Of a stretch of 64,000 nt of DNA, positions 1-11,060 are shown piece by piece. The notes beneath the pieces are model-generated. The model saw only the letters and a program-made list of their open reading frames with translations. It was not told where the DNA came from and searched no databases. Source of the DNA: Ottelia alismoides (Eukaryota > Streptophyta > Magnoliopsida > Alismatales > Hydrocharitaceae); NCBI GenBank assembly GCA_037367405.1, contig JAZKJV010006045.1:1-64000 (forward strand), given 5' to 3'. The position numbers and the translations under genes are program-made. The first letter of the stretch is position 1. Every line of letters begins with the position of its first letter.

Positions 1-3000
1 TCGAGACCTAGGCATCTTGATGAATAGGTCGACAAGGAATAAAGTAGGGGGAGATAAGGTCAGAAATACAGATAATACACCTATACATTTTATTCATTCT
101 TTATTCATTTTGGGACCTATTTTTGGTTCCACTTTTTATACATCAAATAAAGAAACTTTGTACATGAAAGTTGTAGATAAATTAATAAAGAAAAATACAA
201 AATTTATTTCACTGAAAAATAATGTACAGATAAAAAGTTATGGTCTGAATAAAAATCCAAAATGCCAACTTCCCAGACCCATATCTCTCAAATAAAAACT
301 CCAAATGCATCAAACTCACCTTTAATTGTATATAGAAGAAAATAATCTAATTAATGGCGGTGGTTTCGCATTTGGCGGAGCTACGATTTGAAAGTTGACT
401 TTTGGACCCCTATTGTATACTTGTACATATTAAAATATTCAATTTATTAATTATTTATTATTCATTCATTTTTATATTTTTATCATGTTGTAAATATTAC
501 TTATAATGATTGTGAATATTAAAATCAGAATAAAAACATCATTAAAACTCAAAATAAAATACTTGTATACACAGGTAAAATACCTACACATATACCTATA
601 CAATATATTACTTTATTTTATTAATTATACAAGGAACATCAATAAAATAAAATAAAAATATAATTATGTGTATAAAAGTGTGTTATAATTATATAAATTA
701 GTAAACATAATTAATCAAATTAAAATACACAAAATAAAAATAAAATACTTAAATATATAGATATATATACTATAAAGGGCATAAATGCAAACTTGTAAAA
801 ATACGTCTCATAAAAATAAATAAAAATCACAGAAAAATTCTTCATAAAATAATAAACATTTTTTATTTTATAACCTAACATCAATAAATTCATTTACTAT
901 TTTATTTTGATTTTTCAAATAATTTCTACTCTGAGTTTCCTGGTTGGTCCACGTGGACCAACCAGGCGCGGTCTAGAGTTGACCCCGGTCAACTCCTCGA
1001 CCAAAGTCTGCCACCTCTGACGCCCGCGATTTTGCCCCATTTTCAAGAAATTCTCGCGCTCGATCCGCTTGTCCTCACGCCTTGATTCCTTCTCGGAAGT
1101 TCATCCCTGATATCCACTCTCCCACGCCATATCTTCGGATCCAGCCATATCTTCATGATGCGCGCGTGGAGCTCGCTTGAAGAAGACGCCATCGCCACGC
1201 TTCAAATACGAACCCTCATCTTCCTCCCCTCGGTTGAGTCCCTTCGGTCCACCCTTCTACGCCATTTTCGCGCTCTTGAGCCCCCTGGAGGTGACAGCTC
1301 CACACCAAGCTCTTCAGCCAAGGCGCTGGAAGTCGGAGGAGCCTCCACCACCTCCCGCAACCCGGCGGTCGAGGTAACCCTATCTCCTCTGGCTTCGGCC
1401 ATTGAGGGCATCACCCCGCTCTTTCATTTCTTGCATTTAGTTCCTGTCATCCTTAGGATCAAAAACAACCAAAAAAATCCGAGTTTCGTAGCTTCATTCG
1501 CCAGATCCCTTCACACGGCCGGAGCGCACCTCCGGCCGATCATTCCCCCGTCGATCCACGCATCCCCACGCCTCCGCGAGGCCCAGGCAATTTGCCCTGG
1601 GCCTTCTCACCACCTTTTGCAGGTCAACGCCAGTTGAATCGCACCTGGGTGCAGTTTTGACGCTCGCCGGACCTTGGCCGGGCTCCCCAGCTCCGCCACC
1701 TTCGCCTGAGCACCTCGGTCGCCACCGCGGCATTTTGACACCCCCAGGAGATAGACGAAGACCTGAGGAGCCTCCAGCCCCATTTTGAAGCCAAGAAGCC
1801 CATCGGAGACGGAGCTTGACCTCGGAGAACTTCGGTTCGCCGGAGTTCGTCGCGGTTCTTGCTCCGACCTTCGTCACCGTTGGATCGAGGCGGAGCTCCA
1901 GACAGATCGTGGACCGTCCGATCTTGAAGACCCAGCCACCGTTGATCTCAGCCGAGATCTAATCTCAGACGTCCATGAGCGAAACGACATCGGCCGTCCA
2001 TCAAGTGCCACGTGTCTAAGTGGCTTGCCATCAGCCGTCGGATCGCCTAAGCGAGGGTATTTTGCAGTCAACCCCCGCTTATTTTGTAATTTCTATTCAG
2101 TCCAAAAACTGTGTTGCGTAGTTTAAATATTTTTGTAATATTTGCATAGAGACCCCCAAGCTTTTAAATATTGCCTCCAGGTCCCTTGCCACGTCACCTC
2201 ACGTGACCAGTTCACGTGAGGTGTGGGCATTTTGCTGAGGGACCCTCTAGGGTCTTGCTATTTCTAATTAGTCCCTGAACTTTCATATCAGCGTTAAATA
2301 TTTTGGGTATTTTGCATACAGACCCCGGACCTTTTTGGATATTGTTATTAAGTCCCTGCCAGGCGCGTGGTTCACACGTGCTTTGCTTGGACATTTTGGG
2401 CTCAGGCCCTCCAGGGATTTGTAATTTGTTTTTAATCTAGTAAATGCAAGTTTTAGTGTAAACTTTTGTGGAAAAATTGCATGTATGCCCCTGGATGTTT
2501 TATTATTTGCACTTATACCCCTGCCAGGACTGTTTAATGTTTGGATGTTTGCTCTAATTAGTTAAACCATCATTTTAACTCCAAAAATTCCACAAAAATA
2601 GGTTTATGCTCCTGTTATCCTGTGCTTTCACGCTATATTTTTAGATTTTGATTTTCTAACTTTTTAATATTTATAAAAAATAAAAACATGCATTTATTTC
2701 ACTGTTTGCATTAGAAAACCCATAAAAATTATAAAAACGTTTTGAAAAATTCCAAAAAAATTAGCTAGTGTCTATTTTATCCTATTTTAGTGTCAGTCCA
2801 AAAATCACTAAAAATCTCAAAAGAAAAACCTAAAAAAATTCGAAAAGACTCAAAAACTTCAAAAAATATATAAAATAGTAGAAAACTCCAAAAATCAAAA
2901 ACTCAGTTTCTGTTTGTTCCTTATTTTGTCCTTTTTATTTGAAAAATAGTGTGAAAATTTTGAGCTACTGGTTGCTATTTTTAAATCTCATTTTATTCAC

Positions 3001-3607
3001 AGCCAGCCTTATTTGCACTGTTTTGCTTTATTTCAGTATTTAAAAATACCAAAAACACCTTGAAAATTTTCCAAAAATCACAAAAACAGTAAAAAAAAAC
3101 CCTAAAAAGACTAAAAACAATTTGTTTCTGAATTTGTGGTAATTTTTACTTAGCTTTATAAATATTCTATCTTGTCTTTTATTCCATTGTCTTTAAATTC
3201 CAATATTGAAAAAGAAAAAGAAAAATATAAAATATAAAATTATAAAAATCGGAAAATTAAAAATCAAAATACAAAACAAAAAAAAATTCAAAAATTTAAA
3301 ACCCACAAAAATTGTAGTTGCTTGCTTGCTTAGTGTAGACACTTTACACACACACACTTGTGCTTACATTTGCTTGGACTACCCTGCTTGCTCCCTGTGT
3401 TCGAACTCTCTGCATACTTGTCACTATACACCATTTGTGCAGAGTTAAAAATAAATTTGACTCCACACTTGTTTTTCATTGTTTGATACTTGATTGTGGG
3501 TTCATTGTTGATTAAATACACTTTATTGTGGGTCGCCGCATCGACATCGGTTATCTCCGCCTTGTGTGAGACATACTCTTTAGACCTACGATAATCTGTG
3601 TTTATCA
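1..3607 (+). mobile_element. LTR A, Athila-like, left end cut by the window
   Basis: Position 1 lies about 210 bp inside an LTR: the text starting GAGACCTAGGCATCTTGATG recurs in LTR B at 11309 and, reversed, in both LTRs of element 2. The LTR ends TTTATCA at 3607, as element 2's LTR does. Inside are AT-rich U3/R (1-930), a GC-rich block (940-2060) and an AT-rich tail rich in TTTGCA...CCCC phrases. No primer-binding site follows; the next base is already in gag-like sequence. The GC-rich part aligns well with element 2's LTR but not with LTR B, so A and B are probably not the two LTRs of one element. It may be a solo LTR or the 3' LTR of an element lying to the left. Confidence 0.85.
940..965. 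promoter_or_regulatory. 26-bp perfect palindrome with G-box core
   Basis: CTGGTTGGTCCAC is followed directly by its exact reverse complement, placing CCACGTGG at the centre. It marks the start of the GC-rich promoter/leader block. Just downstream GTTGACC and GGTCAAC form an inverted W-box-like pair. The same palindrome is intact in LTR B and in both LTRs of element 2. G-box and W-box cores are known bZIP/bHLH and WRKY sites; a regulatory role here is inferred. Confidence 0.6.
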
Positions 3608-3612
3608 CCTCC

Positions 3613-4485
3613 CTCACATGGAAACACGTGGAGGCAGAATTACCAACATGGGCCTCAGCAGTCCGGATATCGTGGACAAGGTTATCACCAGCAACCGGCT
3701 GCACCATACAATCAACACCATTCGCAGTACTCCTCCAATCCCCCTCCTCAACAATTTGCACAAGGATACCAGTCACAATCTCAACCGCCATATCAGCAGT
3801 CTAGACCCCAACAGGGGGAATCTTCTGAGATTGTGCCGGACAATCCGGCCCTGGCCTGTTTGGAACAGTTGATGAAGAATATGGCTGAGATGAACCAGAA
3901 GATCGACGACCTGACGGCAGCCAAAACCGTCATACCAGCCCAGGTCGAAGCTAATCCTAACAATTTCCGACGCAAGGAGCAGGTAGCCGGCAGTGTCCAA
4001 CCCGAATCAGGTGGAATTAATTGTTTTTTATCTAACGCTGTTACTCTCAGGAGCGGTAGGACACTCCAGCCATCGGCGACGGCGAAAGGAAAGCACATCG
4101 CATCTGACGGGGAATCGTCAGTCCAGCCAACATCAGGGCCAGCCAGTATTTTGGGAGCAGCACCAGCATCCAGAAAATCACAAAAAATGAAGAAAATCGA
4201 AAAACACAAAAAGATAGCAGCAACCTCGGTGGAGATCAGCCAGCATTGGAAACGCCTGCATCCGCATCTCAGCCAGTTCCTGACAGGAGAAGCACCGCAC
4301 CTGCAGCGAGTCCAGCGCCAGCACCTGAAGCCGAGCCTGTCATTTTTGGTCCGCAAATTGTAGATGAATCCATTCCTTTTTGTCATCTACCTGTAAACAA
4401 CAATACGGACACTATTTTGAATGATATTGGTGAGGAGTTTGTAAATATTCCTTTTCCTGAAGCAATGAAAAAACACAAAAAATGA
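3613..4485 (+). pseudogene. gag: Gag C-terminal fragment of element 1
   Basis: Read from 3613 the frame gives a glutamine/proline/tyrosine-rich stretch, then a short coiled-coil-like segment ending MNQKIDDL, then IPAQVEANPNNFRRKEQV, which matches the end of element 2 Gag. Next comes SNAVTLRSGR, the conserved Gag-protease junction motif of Athila elements. The frame shifts somewhere near 4170-4215 and continues in another frame to a TGA at 4483-4485. A run of As at 4477-4482 marks a further frame change into the protease frame. The Gag core is absent. No CCHC zinc knuckle is visible. It is non-functional as it stands. Confidence 0.8.
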
Positions 4486-7040
4486 AAAATTTGAAAAGTG
4501 CTTTGTCTGATCCTGATATTATAGAAATCATTCAAAATTTGGTCTTGAACATGCCGTTGATGAAGGCTCTTGAGTACATGCCAGCAGTGAAGAAAGGTCT
4601 TAAAGAGGCATGTACAACCAAGCGCAGGCCAACTCCCCATAATTCCAGAAGCAAAGGTGGCAAGTCTGAAAAACACATCCTCACTATGTCCACCGTCAAC
4701 GCCATCAGCAACCTCCCGGATAAGAAGCCAGATATGGGAGCACCTCTTGTACGTTGTCAGATGTTCGAGCAAGAATTCGAGCGAACACTTCTCGACAGTG
4801 GGTCATCGGTCAATCTGATGCCAGCCTCACTACTCACGGAGTTCAAATTAGGACCGCTCAAGCCTACAAAGATGATTCTGCAGTTTGCAGACAAATCAGT
4901 CAAGCGGCCTAGAGGCCTGTTGGAGGACGTGATCGTCACGGTTCAGGGAAAGTCATTCCCGGCCGATTTTGTGGTCTTAGATATGGACGTCCCAGCTCCG
5001 TTGCTCCTTACCCCGATCATACTCGGAAGGCCATTTCTGCGGACATCTAACGCAGTGGTGAATTATGGGACGGGAGAAATCACTTTTGGCGCTGGCAATG
5101 AAATTATCCAAGTAGAGACCCTGTCTGAGGGAACGCCAGCTGAACCGACATCTGCGTCGTGTGCAAGGGTGATCAAGCACGATGAAGACTGCGATTTTCT
5201 AGCAGAAATTCAAGATACCAACCTATTCTTGGATGATAATGAGATCCATGAACTCCTCCGTCCCGAGGAGGAAGTGGAGACCGCAATCGAATTTCCTTGT
5301 ATCGATCAAGATGAGGAACTCGCTGATGCGCTACAAGACACTACCGTGGGGGTGATGTGCCTTCAGAACCAAGAATCAAGTTTTGAAGCATTTTCTGGTG
5401 AAGATGACATCATTGCAGAATTCTGTCAGGATCTGAGAGAAGAAACAGAGCAGTCTATGGTGGACACTGAACCGTTGAACGAATCACCACCTGCACTGAT
5501 AGCTGAGGTCACCACCGAAGCAGCTCAGACCCCGCCAGAGCTAAAACCCTTGCCCTCCAATATGAAGTATGCCTTCCTTGAGGGAGAACCGAACATGTAC
5601 CCGGTCATCATCAATGCATATCTGACCGAAGATCAAGAATCTCGTCTGATGGAGGTTCTTGAACGCAACCGCAAGGCGATAGGCTGGCGAACATCTGATC
5701 TCCGTGGGATCAATTCGTCCCTCTGCTCGCACCGCATCTTTCTGGAAGACGACTGCAGACCCTCTCACGAACTGCAAAGAAGATTAAATCCGAACCTGCG
5801 AGAGGTGGTTATGAAAGAAATCCAAAAATGGTGTGATGCGGGATTCATTTATCCCATCTCCGACAGCAAATGGGTGAGCCCTCTGCATGTTGTGCCCAAG
5901 AAATCAGGGATCACCATCGTGAAAAATGACAAAGGAGAGGAGATCGCAACCAGAGTACCGACTTCTTGGCGAGTGTGCGTAGATTACAGAAGACTCAATC
6001 TCGCCACCAAGAAGGATCATTTTCCGCTACCCTTCATCGACCAGATCTTGGAGAGATTGGCCGCGAAGGAATACTTCTGTTTCTTGGACAGCTACTCTGG
6101 GTATAATCAAGTTGCTATTTCTCCTGAAGATCAAGAGAAGACCACGTTCACCTGTCCTTTTGGCACATATGCCTTCAGACGGATGCCGTTCGGGCTTTGC
6201 AACGCCCCAGCCACATTTCAGAGGTGTATGCTTGCAGTTTTTGTCGATATGGTGGGAAGCTTTCTCGAGGTCTTTATGGACGATTTTTCGGTCTACGGGG
6301 ATTCATTTGATCAATGTCTGGACTATCTAGACCGAGTCTTACGGAGGTGCTGCGAAGTGAATCTTGTGCTCTCCTGGGAGAAGAGCAATTTCATGGTGAC
6401 CGAAGGAATCGTGCTGGGTCACGTTGTTTCTAAACGTGGCATGGAGGTTGACCCAGCCAAGGTGGATGTAATTTCTAAGTTGGAGCCACCTACAAATATC
6501 AAGCAAGTCCGGTCATTCCTGGGCCATGTCGGTTTTTACCGACGATTTATTAAAGATTTCAGCAAACTGGCCAGGCCACTGACTGAATTGCTCGGCAAGG
6601 ACAATGAATTCATTGTAGACGACCGTGTGCTCCTTGCTTTTAATCAGTTGAAAGAGCTCATCACGCAGGCCCCTGTCCTACAGCCACCGATTTGGACTCA
6701 GCCTTTCGAGATTATGACTGACGCGTCAGATTATGCCATCGGAGCTGTACTGGGACAGAGGAAAGACAATGTACCATTTGCGATTCACTACGCTAGTCGA
6801 ACGCTCGATGAGGCCCAGAGAAACTACACTGTCACTGAAAAGGAGTTGCTAGCGGTAGTCTTGCTTTGGAAAAGTTCAGATCTTACCTTCTTGGGTCCAA
6901 AGTTATCATTTACACTGATCATTCGGCCATTCGGTATTTACAGCAGAAGAAGGACGCCAAACCACGTCTCATTCGGTGGATCCTTCTCCTCCAGGAGTTT
7001 GATTTGGAAATCAGAGATAAACCTGGAGTCAAGAATGTAG
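4482..7040 (+). pseudogene. pol: Protease, RT and start of RNase H of element 1
   Basis: This is an open frame of 852 codons. The retropepsin-type protease has its catalytic triplet in LLDSGSSVNLMP (Asp near residue 105) and the flap/ILGRPF region near residue 180. An acidic linker of about 150 residues follows, then reverse transcriptase: SDSKWVSPLHVVPKK, SWRVCVDYRRLN, FPLPFIDQILERL, MPFGLCNAPATFQRCM and the catalytic FMDDFSVYG (nucleotides 6273-6284). RNase H begins at FEIMTDASDYAIGAVLGQ. The frame is lost at about 6860, where one T of a TTT codon seems missing; residues after LLAVV are out of frame. The copying enzymes would act in the cytoplasmic virus-like particle. Confidence 0.9.
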
Positions 7041-7543
7041 TGGCCGATCATCTGTCAAGACTTCCTGAACCAGAGTCTCCTGAGCTGAACCTGCAGCCTA
7101 TCACAGAGACCTTTCCAGATGAATCGATTCTGTCTGTAGCCTCACTTCCTTGGTATGCGGACATTGTGAATTATCTAGTTGCCAAGAAAATCCCGCAGGA
7201 CTGGCCTAAGTTGAAAATAGACAGATTTTTGTCTAAAATCCATTTCTACCAGTGGGAAGACCCGTATCTGTTTCGTGAGGGAGCAGATTGCATCTGGAGA
7301 AGGTGTATTCCTCAGGAGGAAGTTCCAAGTGTCCTCGCTTTATGTCATGATCAAGATTCTAGAGGACATCATTCAGGAAAACGGACGGCAGCAAAAGTTC
7401 TTCAAAGTGGCCTTTGGTGGCCTTCATTGTTCAAAGATGCAGATGAATACGTCAAAGGTTGCACTGACTGTCAGAAGATGGGTGGAACCATAGGAATGAG
7501 AGATACGACCTCTGAAGTACATTCAGATCTCAGATGTCTTTGA
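6866..7543 (+). pseudogene. pol: RNase H C-terminus and integrase zinc-binding domain of element 1
   Basis: This continues pol after the frameshift near 6860: [24 protein letters not shown] is the second half of RNase H, followed by [20 protein letters not shown] text and [15 protein letters not shown], the usual connection to integrase. The HHCC zinc-binding module follows, with the histidines in [13 protein letters not shown] and the cysteines in GCTDCQKM. A second frameshift near 7505 makes the last twelve or so residues spurious before a stop at 7541-7543. Gene order and motifs are those of Ty3/gypsy pol. Confidence 0.88.
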
Positions 7544-8501
7544 CGCATGGGGCATCGACTTTATGGGTCCGTTTCCTAACAGTCAGGGTTATGAGTATAT
7601 TCTGCTTGTTGTCGATTATGTCAGTCGATGGGTGGAGGCTATCCCCGCCCGAGCCGCCGACAGTCGGACTGTCTGTCGATTCTTACGAGATCACATCATA
7701 GCACGGTTCGGGATTCCCAAGATCCTCATATCTGACAGGGGCAGTCATTTCATAAACAGAGAGGTGAAGAAGCTGACCCAAGAATTCTGCATCGAGCATC
7801 GTGTTGCTTCACCCTACCACCCGCAGTCCAATGGCTTAGCTGAATGTTCCAACAGGGAGATCAAGACAATTCTACAGAAACTTGTGCGTCCGGATCGCAA
7901 GAACTGGTCTCAGCTGCTTGATTCCGTTCTTTGGGCTTACAGAACAACGTATAAGTCACCCTTGGGAATGTCTCCCTACCGCCTGGTGTATGGCAAGCCA
8001 TGCCACTTGCCCGTGGAACTTATTCATAAATCTTTATGGGCTATTAACATCTGTAATTTGGACTCCAAGCAAGCAGGACAGAACAGGAAATTGGATCTGA
8101 ACAGATTACTAGAATTCAGAGATTATGCATATGACAACAGCCTGATGTACAAGGAAAAGGTCAAAACATGGCATGACAAACACATCCGCCACAAGTCCTT
8201 TGATCCAGGTCAGAAGGTATGGTTGTTCGATGCGAAATTAAAGATCTTTCCGGGCAAATTGAAGAGCAAATGGACGGGGCCGTTTGTAGTTAGGCAGGTG
8301 CGTGGCAACGGAAGTGTATTGATATCCAATCTGTCAGCTGACGCACAGCCTTTTGTAGTCAATGGGAAACTTCTGAAGCCATACCTCGAACATGACACAT
8401 TCATGGCCGTCGTTGACTCAATTCAAGTAATCTATGAGGATGAGCTGAACATCTCGAAGGAGGTAGAGGAAGGCAAAGCACATCAAAACATTTTTGAATG
8501 A
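7506..8501 (+). pseudogene. pol: Integrase catalytic core and C-terminus of element 1
   Basis: From about 7506 the frame reads [20 protein letters not shown], placing the first catalytic Asp of the DDE triad. LISDRGSHF carries the second Asp, and [19 protein letters not shown] carries the Glu. The GPY/F-like C-terminal module is recognisable as [25 protein letters not shown]. No chromodomain follows, as expected for Athila rather than chromoviruses. The stop TGA lies at 8499-8501. Integrase inserts the cDNA with a 5-bp target duplication, which agrees with the duplications seen elsewhere in this window. The domain is intact in itself but cut off from the rest of pol by frameshifts. Confidence 0.9.
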
Positions 8502-8580
8502 ATTTTCCTTTCCGTCTTTTCTTCTTTTCAAGTTCTTTTATCTTATTCTACCAAATTGATGCCAGCCCTTTCATCAATGC
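8502..8580 (+). other. Short spacer after integrase
   Basis: T-rich noncoding DNA between the pol stop and the first hairpin. No env-like reading frame starts here. Confidence 0.6.
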
Positions 8581-9105
8581 TACACTTAGGATGTACTTTA
8601 TCCTAAGTGTAGGGGGGATGTGCATCCCGAGTTGTTCATACCCGATCTCATCTCTTTCTTCTTTTCTTCTTTTCTTCTTTTCTTTTTATATCTTCTGTAT
8701 CTATCAAAAAGGTGCCGCCCTTTGTCGACAGTCTTCTATACTTAGGACGTACTTTGTCCTAAGTATAGGGGGGGTGTGCACCCCGAGTTTTTCTATTCCT
8801 CTCGATCCTCTCCATTGTCTCCTCTTCTTGTCTATACTTAGGGATATCTTACCCTAAGTATAGGGGGAGACAATCTGAGTACGATCTGTTCATTCCCACC
8901 CTTGACCCTCCCTGCTTTGTGTACAGTCTGCTATACTTAGGATTATTTGATCCTAAGTATAGGGGGGACGGTCAACTTCTCATTCGTGCATTCATTCCTT
9001 TATTTATTCCTTTATTCTTTAGACTTGCCCATACTTAGTACGAGTTATGTATTTTCTTTTCTCTCTGATCTATGAGGACATAGCTCAGGCTAAGTATAGG
9101 GGGGT
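8581..9105 (+). repeat. Hairpin-PPT array of element 1 (five units)
   Basis: Five inverted repeats, each followed by a G run: 8581-8611 (11-bp arms), 8736-8768 (13-bp, CTATACTTAGGAC and its complement), 8832-8863 (12-bp), 8931-8962 (13-bp) and 9030-9099 (longer loop, interrupted stem). The 3' arm plus G run reads CTAAGTATAGGGGGG in units 2 to 5 (AAGTGTA in unit 1), nearly the same as the real PPT (AAAGTATAGGGGGA). Loops are 6-9 nt in units 1-4. Four of the five units recur in the same order in element 2. A role in plus-strand priming, RNA folding or strand transfer is inferred. Confidence 0.85.
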
Positions 9106-9239
9106 CGTATATACTACGTATATACTTTAGCCATAACTCGTACTTCCGTATAAATATGGCTAATAATTCATCAAAATTCATTAAAAATTCCTTAATAAAA
9201 AGGTGTTTTATTCCTCAAATTCTTTTTGTAATTACTGAT

Positions 9240-9560
9240 TAATAAATCAGGTGAAAATGTTTTTTGCAAAATGTTTGAAAAATAGTCGGAAAATCTTTGT
9301 GAACATCTATTGAAAACTATTTTGAAAATATTTTGTTACATGTTTTCAACCTGTAAAAAAATGTGTGATTTGTACAAAGTTATTGGAAAATGATTTGCAA
9401 ATGGCTTGAAAAATGGTTGCAAAAATATTTTGAAAAACCTATATATACTGTTTTGAAAACCTTTGCAAAATGATTTTCAAATGTGTGTACATGTTCGCAA
9501 AAACGTTTGTAAAAATTATTTTGGACTATAGTTTTCAAAAATTGTGTGAAAAGTTCGTGT
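9240..9560 (+). repeat. Degenerate TTTGAAAA/TTTGCAAA repeat tract
   Basis: The motifs TTTGAAAAA, TTTGCAAAA and TTTTCAAA recur every 20-40 bp on an AT-rich background. The same tract sits at the same place in element 2 (about 51800-52110) and in element J (40610-40910), so it belongs to the element. No reading frame is present. Confidence 0.55.
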
Positions 9561-9879
9561 CAAATAAGTTTGAGGAATACTGACATCACACCAAAATCCA
9601 CTATATAGATGTACTTATAAAATTGACCACTTACCCTGTAAATTCTAAAAATCCATTTCTTGTAAATATAAGAAGCACTCCCGTGTATATATTTTTCACC
9701 TAGTTTTTAGCCAAAACTTTTTGTTTTCAAAAATTCCCAAAAACATTTGCAAAATTAAAATCCAAAAACATTTGAAAGATCTTTTTAAAATACAAAAAAT
9801 GCATCTCCATACGCATGCATCATCTTTTCAAAAATCCATAAAAAGTTCAAAATCTTGAAAATTGCATCACAAAAATATT

Positions 9880-11060
9880 TCTTGCATAGCATAGCATGAG
9901 CATTTTTCGGATTGAGTTTGATAGTTGAACAAGTCTAAGTAAAATCCGGAGATTGGAGCTTGATTGGACCTTAAAATCTACCTAACAATAGGAACCTTAT
10001 AGGAACTGAGTTTGAGGTACTTCAGGTCTAGTTGACTTAATTCTTTGAGGATCACGGGACTTGGTTCAATGGATTCTTGACTGCCTAAGTAGAATATTTC
10101 GGAGCACACGCATGACTCTTATTGATAATGACCTAACTTGGACACCTGCACCTTTCACATAGCTCTCCACGGATGAGGTGGTGAGGAGGCAGTTTCCTTT
10201 GGCTTGGGGTAGCATATGAGGGTAGTACTTCTAGGCGGAACCTCTCTTCTTCTTCTAGTGAAGGAAGTGCACCTCAACTTGGTCTAGTGGTGATAAAGGC
10301 TAAAGACAGAAGCCGTGGGTTGCAATAAAGCTTCAAAAGAGGGATAGTCTACTGGCTCAAGAGGAAAATTTCTTGTATATATGCTGCACCATGTAGATAT
10401 GTTGTACAGATGCAATTGAAAAAAAAAGAAGAGAAAAAAAAAGAAGAAGAACTCCAAAAAAGTGGTGGGTCGGATTGAAAATTTAATAACCCCACCGGAG
10501 TGTATATAGTCCAATAAAGCAAAAGCTTATGGTATCCATGTTACATCTCATGAAGCTTGCAGCGGGAGACTTAGATACACTGGCTGAGCTTCCAAAAGTC
10601 TATACTTCTTCCCCCTCTTCTTGAGCCGGTTGCACTTGAACTTAGAAGGGAATACCCCGCTTCTCGAGGAAAGAGTTGCTAGACCAAGGCATTAGAGTTA
10701 CCAGGTTGAAGGAGGTTGTTTCTTTGTTACTTCTGAGGTGGGGAGCTACATATCACTTACACTGTACGAGTCAGACTCATAGTCGTAAGAGTTTGCGTAT
10801 GAGTTGAAGTATTTCTGACCTGGCTATTGAGGAGACTTGGACAGAGTTTTGGGATTCTCGAGGACTGTTGGATTTCAAACTTGGTTCTCATTAAGGTTCC
10901 GACCGCACTAAAATTCCATCGCACTAAAATTCCAAAGGTCCGACCTTAAGCTCCCAAACTTTGATTTTGCGAAGACAAGTTCAATAATTAAACTTAATCT
11001 AATTTTCTTCTTTTTCTTTTTCTTTTCTTTCTTTTTCTTTTTGCACTTATTGCATAAGTG
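9880..11060 (+). other. Conserved 3' noncoding module of element 1
   Basis: About 1.2 kb without any sizeable frame, beginning GCATAGCATGAGCATTTTTC and running to the PPT hairpins. It matches element 2 (reverse strand of 50337-51485) almost base for base: a stretch of about 400 bp around 10540-10920 shows roughly 20 differences by eye. That is far closer than the pol genes of the same two elements. This is where Athila elements often carry an env-like ORF; none is visible here. Function unknown. Confidence 0.75.

Noticed and set aside
1155..1637. 160-codon frame in LTR A and other overlapping frames up to 2126
   Set aside because: Several frames on both strands are open at once in the GC-rich LTR block. 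Composition is arginine/proline/serine-rich with no family similarity, and the frame is not kept in LTR B.
8498..8857. 119-codon frame after integrase as an env-like gene
   Set aside because: Phenylalanine/serine-rich text from T-rich DNA running through two hairpin units; no signal-peptide-plus-transmembrane layout, and the frame is absent from element 2.
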